From Erinaceus europaeus (lineage: Eukaryota > Chordata > Mammalia > Eulipotyphla > Erinaceidae): 64,000 nucleotides of DNA. The position numbers and the translations under genes were made by a program. The notes under the pieces were generated by a model that was not told the origin of the DNA, did no database searches, and was given only the letters and a program-made list of their open reading frames with translations. This document shows, piece by piece, positions 57,066 to 64,000 of this stretch (position 1 is its first letter; each line of letters starts with the position of its first letter). The DNA lies in contig NC_080177.1 of assembly GCF_950295315.1 (NCBI RefSeq), positions 85,302,623 to 85,366,622 of the forward strand, given 5' to 3'.

Positions 57066-57108
57066 ATGGTAGCTGCAAATACCTTTACCCTCTCCTGCTC
57101 TTTTTAAA

Positions 57109-57418
57109 AAATTATTTTTTTATATTTATCTATTTATCCTCCCTCTTGTTGTCCTTGTTGTTTTCACTGTTGTTGTACAAGACATTGTTGTTATTGACGT
57201 TATAGAGAGTTGATGTTATTGTTGTTATAAAGAGGACAGAGAGAAATGGAGAGAAGAGGGGAAGACAGAGAGGGGGAGAGAAAGACAGACACCTGCAGAC
57301 CTGCTTCACCGCCTGTGAAGCGACCGACCCCCCTAGAGGTGGGGAGCTGGGGGCTCGAACCGGGATCCTTACGCCCGTCCATGCCCCACACGCTCTTCCC
57401 CCACTGCGCCCGACTCCC
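57109..57418 (-). mobile_element. Family A SINE with expanded TTG tail
   Basis: Flanked by TCCTGSTCTTTTTAAA (57093-57108 and 57419-57434). The TTG-rich tail is enlarged by duplications around TTGATGTTATTGTTGTTAT. Part of the head is deleted, leaving CCCCCACTGCGCCCGACTCC. Confidence 0.88.
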
Positions 57419-57834
57419 TCCTGGTCTTTTTAAAGTAATGGTTAAGCACCTCTTGTTTTGTCTGAACAGTCTCACTCAATGCGTGAGTGTTACAAATAAA
57501 TTCTCCTTGAAGCTTGGAATGGTGGCCACACACTTGACATTGTCCTGGCTGGGATGTCATGAGCGTGTGTCCTCACCTGCCGTCTTCTGATCAGCTGCAT
57601 GGTGGGTGTCTGGTTGTGGTGACTTTCTCTCCACCCTGGGCACACTGGCTAAGGTTTCCCACCTGTGTGTCTGTTATAGAAATATACCTTCGTTCATTCA
57701 ATACTTGGAACTTGGCTATGAATCATTCCACAGAGTCTAAGTCTGTATAAGGTGCTTGCCTCCAATCCAAACACTGAAATGCAAAAGAAATGGTTTCATA
57801 AATTGGCTTTCTCTCATGGACTAAAAAACACGCC

Positions 57835-58108
57835 TGGGAGTCAGGCGGTAGCACAGCGGGTTAAGGGCAGGCGACGCAAAGCGCAAGGACCGGCGTAAGG
57901 ATCCTGGTTCAAGCCTCCCCGGCTCCCCACCTGCAGGGGAGTCGCTTCCCAGGTGGTGAAGCAGGTCTGCAGGTGTCTGTCTTTCTCTCCTCCTCTCTGT
58001 CTTCCCCTCCTCTCTCCATTTCTCTCTGTCCTATCCAACAACGATGACAACAATAATAACTACAACAATAAAAGGAGGGGGGCAACAAAAGGGAATACAT
58101 AATTTAAA
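57835..58108 (+). mobile_element. Family A SINE, well preserved
   Basis: Flanked by AAAAACACGCCT / AAAAACATGCCT. Head, B box GGTTCAAGCC, linker and tail GGGGCAACAAAAGGG are all present. Confidence 0.9.
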
Positions 58109-58527
58109 AAAAAAACATGCCTAATTGCCACCTAAATAGAAGCAGAATGACTGCTTCCAACTCATGACTTCATAATCTGGCCTGACAGCCCTAAATATAA
58201 TCTTCCTGTCAAATAGCAAGGCAAACAGTTGCTCTCAGCACTTGCGGTGTGCACGTAATGACAGCAGAACTGCGTCTAGGGGTAGCCAGCAAACATGTCC
58301 ATACAGTTCAAATCCCCCGGGTGAGAACAAGCCCTGGGAGGAAGGGGAAACAGCCCTGTAACAAATCGAATGGACTGTTGCATTCAAAGGATTTTCAGTT
58401 TGACTGAAGTTATTAAACTACGCACTGTGATATTACTTTTTAATTTGTATTCAAATGAAATAGAGAAAAATTTACCAAAATGGCTAGAGAAAGAAGCTTG
58501 TGATTATTTATACAAAAGACGTTGAGG

Positions 58528-58722
58528 GGCCAGGTGATTAAGTGCACACAGTACAGTGTGCAAGGGCCCAGGTTCAAGTCCCTGGTCCCCACTTGCAGGT
58601 GGAAAGCCTCACAAGTGGTGAAACAGGGCTACAGGTGTCTCTCTGCCTCTCACTATCTCCTTTTCCCTCTTGATTCCTAGCTATCTCTATCAAATGAATA
58701 AATAGGTAAATAAATATGATTT
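58528..58722 (+). mobile_element. Family B SINE
   Basis: Head GGGGCCAGGTGATTAAGTGC with a small internal deletion, B box GGTTCAAGTCCC, tail CTATCAAATGAATAAATAGG. Confidence 0.82.
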
Positions 58723-58727
58723 CAAAG

Positions 58728-58988
58728 TCTTTTTAATTTTAAAAAATTATTTAATTATTTATTTATTCCCTTTTGTTGCCCTTGTTGTTTTATTGTTGTG
58801 ATTAATATTGTTGTTGTTATTGACATTGTTGTTGGACAGGACAGAGAGAAAAGGAGAGAGGAGGGGAAGACAGAGATGGGCAGAGAAAGACAGACACCTG
58901 CAGACCTGCTTCACTGCCTGTGAAGCGACTCCCCTGCAGGTGGGGAGCCGGGGGCTCGGACCGGGATCCTTACGCTGGTCCTTGCGCG
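58728..58988 (-). mobile_element. Family A SINE missing its head
   Basis: Antisense copy running from the TTTATTTATTCCCTTTTG tail to the B box GGCTCGGACCGGGATCC and CTGGTCCTTGCGC, then ending abruptly. Confidence 0.82.
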
Positions 58989-58989
58989 A

Positions 58990-59830
58990 TTTTTTAAAAG
59001 TCTTACAAAAAAGGTTCCAAGGCCCAAAGGTTGGAGGCCCCGGTTCAGCCCCCAGCACCGCCACTAGTCAGAGCGGAGTGGCCTTCTGGTTTCCCCCTAC
59101 CGATGCATCACCTTCTGTTATCCCTCCATTTCTCTTTCGACATAAGGCTTGGCGAGGCAGCTCACCTGAGAAGGAGCCTGTCCTCCACACGTGGGAGCCA
59201 AGTGTTGGTATGCATGAGACCCCTTCTGTTTCATTTGGTTTAAATCCCCCCTGCTTAACACTATTCTATTTACATAACCACTTCATTCTATTTACATAAC
59301 CGCTGTTAACAAGCACCACCCTCCCTCCAGGGCATCGGTTCAATCCCCACTGTTTCATGATATGTTTTTGCTCCACCCCCCCCTCCTTGTCACACCCTGA
59401 TCCCCTCTTTGTCACACTCTGATTTTCACCAGTCACTTTTCTCTCCACCCTCTCTATGTCACATCCTGTTTCCACCTTACTTGGCAAGTATTTATAAAGA
59501 CAGCACTGTGAGTTTTAGAGTACTGTACTTTGAGTTTAGCTTAGCTCGGCTTAGATTGTGCTGCGTCCTGCATGAATAAAGAGATACTGCCTACAGCTCA
59601 ACCATGAGTCCCTGGTCGTCTGTTACCCGCCCGTGAAGCCAGCCCGGCAAAAACAACATAACCCGTCGAAAATGAGTCTGAATCCTCATTCACAGGAACA
59701 CCACAGCCCGGGGGAGGCCCTGCTGCCATGTCGGTCTCCCCTGCTCTGTATCTCTCTCTCTCTCTTTTCATCTAAAAGTCAGTTCAGAAGGTGCAGCTGT
59801 GGCAATAAAGGTAACCAAAATTCTACCAAA
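58990..59830 (+). mobile_element. Old SINE sequence flanking the 59-kb LTR
   Basis: 58990-59215 has TTGGAGGCCCCGGTTCAGCC and GAGGCAGCTCACCTGAGAAG. 59670-59830 has AACACCACAGCCCGGGGGAG, a CT run and GTGGCAATAAAGG. They read as SINE material separated by the LTR. ATGAG occurs at both junctions (59216 and 59673 areas) and could be a short target-site duplication. Confidence 0.4.
59216..59670 (+). mobile_element. Probable solo LTR of an endogenous retrovirus, sense
   Basis: LTR layout is visible: a U3 with two pairs of short direct repeats (ATTCTATTTACATAACC at 59263 and 59285; CTTGTCACACCCTGAT-like at 59386 and 59408), a TATA box TATTTATAAA at about 59489, a poly(A) signal AATAAA at 59575-59580 and a U5-like CG-containing end near 59658. 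The TATA-to-AATAAA distance of about 85 bases fits a class I (gamma-like) LTR. No viral gene is present. The exact termini are not resolved. Confidence 0.6.
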
Positions 59831-60034
59831 ACTCTGGGCAATTTCACAATGACTTCTTATCTAACCATCAACCATAATATTTAAGAGGAGTCTTTCGTAG
59901 TCTCACACCACATGGGAGCACCAAGCAGGGGCAGGGGAGAAGCGTCAAGCATGGCGCATAGGCGCTGTGAGGCTTCTCCCCCTTTCTCTTGCTCTCTGTC
60001 TCACCCACTCTTTCTGGCTGGTCTCACTTCACAG

Positions 60035-60335
60035 GATTCCTTCAAGCTCCACCCAAGACGAGGTGAAGAAGGTGAAGTCACCATTTTTAATAGCTGAGTT
60101 GTATTCCATTGTGTATCTAGACCACAGCTTGCTCAGCCACTCATCTGTTGTTAGACACCTGGGTGGCTTTCAGGTTTGGGTTATTACAGATTGTGCTGCT
60201 ATGAACACAGGTGCACACAGATCTTTTTGGGATGGGTGTGCTGGGCTCCTTAGGATCTATTTCCAGGAGAGGAATCACAGGGTCACAGGACAGGTCCACT
60301 TCTAGCCTTCTGAGAGTTCTCCAGACTGCTCTCCT
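60035..60335 (-). mobile_element. L1 ORF2 3' end fragment, antisense
   Basis: The plus strand reads GAGTTGTATTCCATTGTGTA, CCACTCATCTGTTGTTAGAC and TGTGCTGCTATGAACACAGG, the reverse complement of the L1 ORF2 end. It stops at CAGACTGCTCTCC before a T13 tract at 60336-60348. It is 5'-truncated and has no SINE insertions. Confidence 0.75.
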
Positions 60336-60348
60336 TTTTTTTTTTTTT

Positions 60349-61962
60349 GTCACTGGCTTTAATCATTCCTCTTAAGACATCATTTCCAGACATTGCCTCA
60401 TTGCAGTCATGTTTTAGCTGCTTCCAAATATGCCAATGCCGTACTAAAGTGAAGCGTTTGGATTTCCTGATTCCAAAATTAGAAAAACGTTATCCCTGGA
60501 ATAGGATTAGAATAAAATATTTTGCTGATCAAACAAAGAGTTGGAATATTCAAGTAAAATAAAACAATTTCCTAGTTCTTTGTATCCATTTATATTGGCC
60601 ACATCATCATCTATCATCTTCTACAAGGTCTCTGATCAAATCAGGATCCATTAGAACATTAGAACCAACGAGGCTCTCTCTGTCTCTCTTTCTTTTCTTT
60701 TTTCTCTTCTTATGCCTTAACTCAGTATAGTCTGAACCAGCACACTGGATCAGATTCTGGGCTTCTGCATCTACAGAAGCCTTCTAGATGACTGTACTGC
60801 ACATCAAAATGTAAGAATTCCTTAGCAAGGAAACTAAACCAGTGCTGGGGCCCTAACCCACTGTTTTGCTCCATGTCAATGTTGGTGGGATTTAAATCAA
60901 GGACACTCAGCAAATGATGTTTTCAGCACTGGACAATTGATCTGTGGCTGTTGAATTCGTTTTCTGGGTTTGGTCATCTGATTTAACTGCACTGTTTTCT
61001 ATGACAGTGGTTATTGTTTGATAGTATCTTTTGCTAACTTCATTATCAGAAGCAAACTTTTACAAATATTCTATAAATGATAGTGTTTAATTTGATAGTT
61101 CAGCTTTGTAGCAAAAATAGCAATACCATTTCTTGATGTAAAAATCTACTTCACAAATTTAGAAATTAGGAAAGGGTAAGTGTAAGTCATAAAGTGCTGT
61201 AAAATCTTAAGACCAAAAGTTTATATTAATTTTCGTCTCTTTAATGTAAAGGACCCTTTATGTTGGCAAATGTAATATTACAAGAAGAATCTGAAGCACA
61301 TTTATATGTAGATTTCAGAGACAAAACGCGGGGACAGACACGGAGAACCACTAGCAGATCTGTGACCCAGACCTTCAGGTCTGAGGGGACGAAGGAGGCA
61401 GAGAAGAGGGCAGACAAAGGGGAAGAAAGCAGAGTGTCTCACAGCTCACAGTGGAGAGAGTGTCTCCTTAGTGGAGGTGAGGCTTAAGGCATATCCTTTA
61501 GGGAAATGTGACTTTAAACCCTGTGAAAAGTCTTATAAAACTTCATCAGTTAAAAATGATTAAGAAATGAGAATTAGAGGAAGTTTCTTGAAAGTCAACC
61601 TGTTTCTTATAAAAGTTCTCTTCTCAGTTGGCTGAGTAACATCGATGGCATTCATCACCTTCTCCACAGCCAGCAGCTGGCCTAAGGCTAGCATCTGCAC
61701 ACCTCTGAGTCAGTTCTCGGTGTCTGGGTCTCGTCCTCTCATCACAGTGGTGGCAACAGGACAAGGATGAGCGGATGACTCTTTAAATGCCTTACACGGC
61801 ACCTTAAGAGGCACATGTAAGTGTTGCTTTTATGGGGTTAAGGAAAAAACCTTTTCATTCTAGTGTCTGCCTCTACTTTCAGATTACACTAAGTTTATGC
61901 TGATATAATTTCCTTTCTGTCACCACCGGGGCTTCACTACTCTGGGGTGACTTGTTCATTTA
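60349..61962. other. Longest repeat-poor stretch of the window
   Basis: About 1.6 kb with no SINE, LINE or LTR recognised and no exon-like frame. Its freedom from insertions in such a SINE-dense region is notable but not proof of function. Confidence 0.5.
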
Positions 61963-62372
61963 GAATTGATTGCTCAACAATTTGTTTGGCTTCGTATGTT
62001 AACTCTCTTTTCAGTCACCAGGTTCCAGATGCCATCAGGATGCCAGCCAGGCTTCCCTGGACTGAAGACCCCACCAATGTGTCCTGGAGCTCAGCTTCCC
62101 CAGAGACCCATCCTACTAGGGAAAGAGAGAGGCAGGCTGGGAGTATGGATCCACCTGTCAACACCCATGTTCAGCGGGGAAGCAATTACAGAAGCCAGAC
62201 CTTCTACCTTCTGCATCCCACAATGACCCTGGGTCCATGCTCCCAGAGGGATAGAGAATGGGAAAGCTATCAGGGGAGGAGGTTGGATATGGAGATTGGG
62301 TGGTGGGAATTGTGTGGAGTTGCACCCCTCCTACCCTATGGTTTTGTTAATCTATCCTTTCTTAAATAAAAA
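61963..62372 (+). mobile_element. Family E2 retroposon, 5'-truncated
   Basis: Runs from TTGATTGCTCAACAATTTG to GGTTTTGTTAATCTATCCTTTC and an A10 tail that passes directly into a GA-rich tract. Well preserved relative to the E1 copies. Confidence 0.8.
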
Positions 62373-62602
62373 AAAAAGAAAGAGAAAAGGAAGAGAGAAG
62401 AGAGATAAAGATAGAGAGGGGGAGGGGGAGGGAGGGGGAGAGGAAGGGGGAAGGGATAGGGGAGGGGAGAGGGAGGAGGGAGAGGGGGAGGGGAGAGGGA
62501 GGGGAGAGGGAGGAGAGGGAGAAGAGGGAAAGGGAGAGGGAGAGGGAGGAGAGGGACAGGGAGAGGGAGAGGGAGAGGGAGAGGGAGAGGGAGAGGGAAA
62601 TA
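62373..62602. repeat. Purine-rich (GAGGGA)n tract joined to the E2 tail
   Basis: Almost pure G/A for about 230 bases, ending in seven GAGGGA hexamers. It starts at the A tail of the E2 element and ends at GGGAAATACCTC, where an antisense SINE remnant (62600-62690) seems to follow. Confidence 0.92.
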
Positions 62603-63147
62603 CCTCATGGCACCCAAGGTCCTCCCAATGAGTGAAGGCCTGGCTCAAACCAAGCACACCACCCAAGTGACTGACTTGCCTGACCCCGATATGATATAAA
62701 ATTAAATGGTTACTTGCTAGGAGTATTACAAATCTCTGTGGGTTCAGCATGATTCACATTAAAATGCAAGTCGGATCTGGAAATGGACAGTATTCCCAAA
62801 CAGCATTTGTGAAATTTAATTGCAATGGGAAGGGAGTAGAATGGGTAGTTTCTGGGTGTGAGCAGATCTGCTCTGTAAGTCAACCCCACCGCGATCATTC
62901 TAGATCCACACGTCAGTGGAGCAGGATAGTGTGTGCACAGCTCTTCATTGTCAGGGAAGGGACGGCTTTACTATTTGAAGATTATTCACAAGACCTACCG
63001 AATCTCATTAGCAAAAATAAGAACCAAGGGTGAGAAACTGAGACAAAGATAAATGAGTGACAATGAAGAAAAAGAGAATGGCTTTAAATAGCCCTTACCA
63101 AGAAAAGAGAAATGAAGTCATCTATGGGGCTTAGAAAACAATTCTTT

Positions 63148-63358
63148 ATTTTCTAATTTTTTATTATCTTTATTTATTTATTGGATAGAGATGGCCAGAA
63201 ACCAAGAAGGTAGGGGGATGAGAGAGAGGGAGAGAGACAGAGACACACCCGCAACCCTGCTTCACGGCTTGCAAAGCCTTCCCCCTGCAGGAGGGGACTG
63301 GGGGCTTGAACCCGGGTCCTGTGCTCTCTAGCACATGCACTGCCACCCACTCCCAGAC
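63148..63358 (-). mobile_element. Family B SINE
   Basis: Flanked by AAACAATTCTTT (63136-63147 and 63359-63370). Reversed tail TTATTGGATAGAGATGGCC, B box GGCTTGAACCCGGG. Confidence 0.9.
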
Positions 63359-63469
63359 AAACAATTCTTTTGTATGTGAAGAGTGAGCAAAACAAGTCAC
63401 TTGTAAAGAAAGATGAAAACATGACTTTTCTTTTTTCTTACACGACTCTTTCTTCCTTCCTTTACTTGC

Positions 63470-63735
63470 CAGAGAAAGAAACAGAAAGGAGCACAAAGGG
63501 AGAAGGAAGGGGAGGGAGGGGGAGCCCCTGGCATTGTTTCAGGAGGCATAAAGCTTCCCCTCTAGAGGCTGGAGGGGGCTGCAGACTGGAAACAGAAGAG
63601 ACCAGAGGGGCTGGCAGAGGAAGAGGCCCCCTCCCCGGCACTGACTCAGTATTCACGAAACATTCCCCTTTGCAGGGAGGGGCTGGGGGCTTCAACATGG
63701 GCACTTCTGTGCTCCTGTGCAATAGGTTAAAGAAA
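63470..63735 (-). mobile_element. Diverged antisense SINE, probably B-like
   Basis: Purine-rich start, AAGCTTCCCCTCTAGAGGC near 63550 and a second linker-like CCCCTTTGCAGGGAGGG near 63665. It may be two tandem fragments. Confidence 0.4.
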
Positions 63736-63764
63736 GGTTACACAACTGTTCAGTCATTATTATT

Positions 63765-63880
63765 TTTTAAAATGGTTTATTTATTTTAGTGAGAGAGAGA
63801 GACAGTGCTCAGTTCTGGCTTGTGGTGGTGCCGGGGATTGAACCCGAGACCTCAGAGACTCAGTTCAACAGTCTTTTTTT
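63765..63880 (-). mobile_element. Family C SINE, truncated
   Basis: AGTGCTCAGTTCTGGCTTGT and GGGGATTGAACCCGAGACCT. The end after CAGTCTTT is replaced by a T-rich stretch. Confidence 0.75.
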
Positions 63881-64000
63881 TCTCAGTCTTTAAACTGTTA
63901 GATCAAGCCCTGCTGTCTCTCTGAATCCACGTACAGAGCCAGAAGGTGGAAACCAACAGAATTCAGTCATAGCACGATAAAGGGCCATGGGCAATCAGAT

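Larger units (their letters stand above)
45317..64000 (-). other. MDGA2: Probable MDGA2 intron upstream of the exon (partial)
   Basis: No other exon was recognised on the minus strand between the acceptor and the window end. The stretch holds SINEs, an antisense L1 with a Vingi-like insertion, two LTRs, simple repeats and unique AT-rich sequence. MDGA2 is known for introns of tens to hundreds of kilobases, so a long exon-free stretch is expected. Assignment as intron is inference from the single exon. Confidence 0.7.

Noticed and set aside
61947..62369. 140-codon open frame similar to those at 22.2, 42.3 and 47.6 kb
   Set aside because: All lie in family E elements and start at varying 5' truncations. 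The similarity reflects the shared repeat, and no copy shows a conserved start or known domain.

Overview
The window looks like a piece of a placental mammal nuclear genome, most probably a hedgehog (Erinaceidae, likely Erinaceus). Three things point there. (1) It is saturated with tRNA-headed SINEs that have pyrimidine-rich middles and AATAAA-type tails, as described for hedgehog SINEs. (2) It carries L1 remnants of ordinary mammalian type. (3) At 49.86-51.21 kb it holds a fairly young non-L1 LINE whose reverse transcriptase resembles the Ingi/Vingi group. From memory of the literature, Vingi elements are known among sequenced mammals only from hedgehogs. The species call is inference.

Only one protein-coding exon of a host gene is supported: a 270-bp phase 1-1 exon at 45047-45316 on the minus strand. 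It encodes an immunoglobulin domain that I recognise as the last Ig domain of MDGA2, a GPI-anchored synaptic adhesion regulator. The rest of the window is therefore most simply read as the two very long introns on either side: 45317-64000 upstream and 1-45046 downstream in the gene's direction. No other gene, ncRNA or CpG-island promoter could be supported.

For repeats I use working names. Family A is a SINE with a head like GGGAGTCGGGCGGTAGCGCA and a tail of CAACAA units, GGGCAACAAAAGGG and AATAAATAAA (about 21 copies). Family B has a GGCCAGGTGGTGGTGCA-type head and a TCTATCCAATAAATAAA tail (about 25 copies). Family C, mostly antisense here, carries CCAGAGCACTGCTCAGCTCTGG (about 14 copies). 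Family D ends antisense in CCACTGCGCCACCTCCTGGACC (3 copies). Family E is a roughly 0.4-0.8 kb retroposon with a shared 3' end and variable 5' ends, in two subfamilies E1 and E2. E is probably the 3' end of a LINE or a LINE-mobilised element.

Layout: 0-20 kb holds SINEs, E1 copies, a SINE with a pyrimidine tract of about 1.4 kb (8.76-10.14 kb) and a GT-rich array (14.7-15.4 kb). 20.3-21.1 kb is a minisatellite running into a 200-N gap. 21.2-22.8 kb is an E2 inserted in an E1. 24.8-29.3 kb is a decayed sense L1. 30-45 kb is SINE-dense. 45.0-45.6 kb has the exon with an E1 just upstream of its acceptor. 49.0-52.9 kb is an antisense L1 interrupted by a D SINE, two B SINEs and the Vingi-like element. 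56.5-57.1 kb and 59.2-59.7 kb are two probable solo LTRs. 62.4-62.6 kb is a purine-rich tract.

I found no previously undescribed biological system. The most interesting items are the Vingi-like element with a clean target-site duplication, the SINE-born pyrimidine satellite, and the E1 element that places a poly(A) signal 62 bases upstream of the exon.
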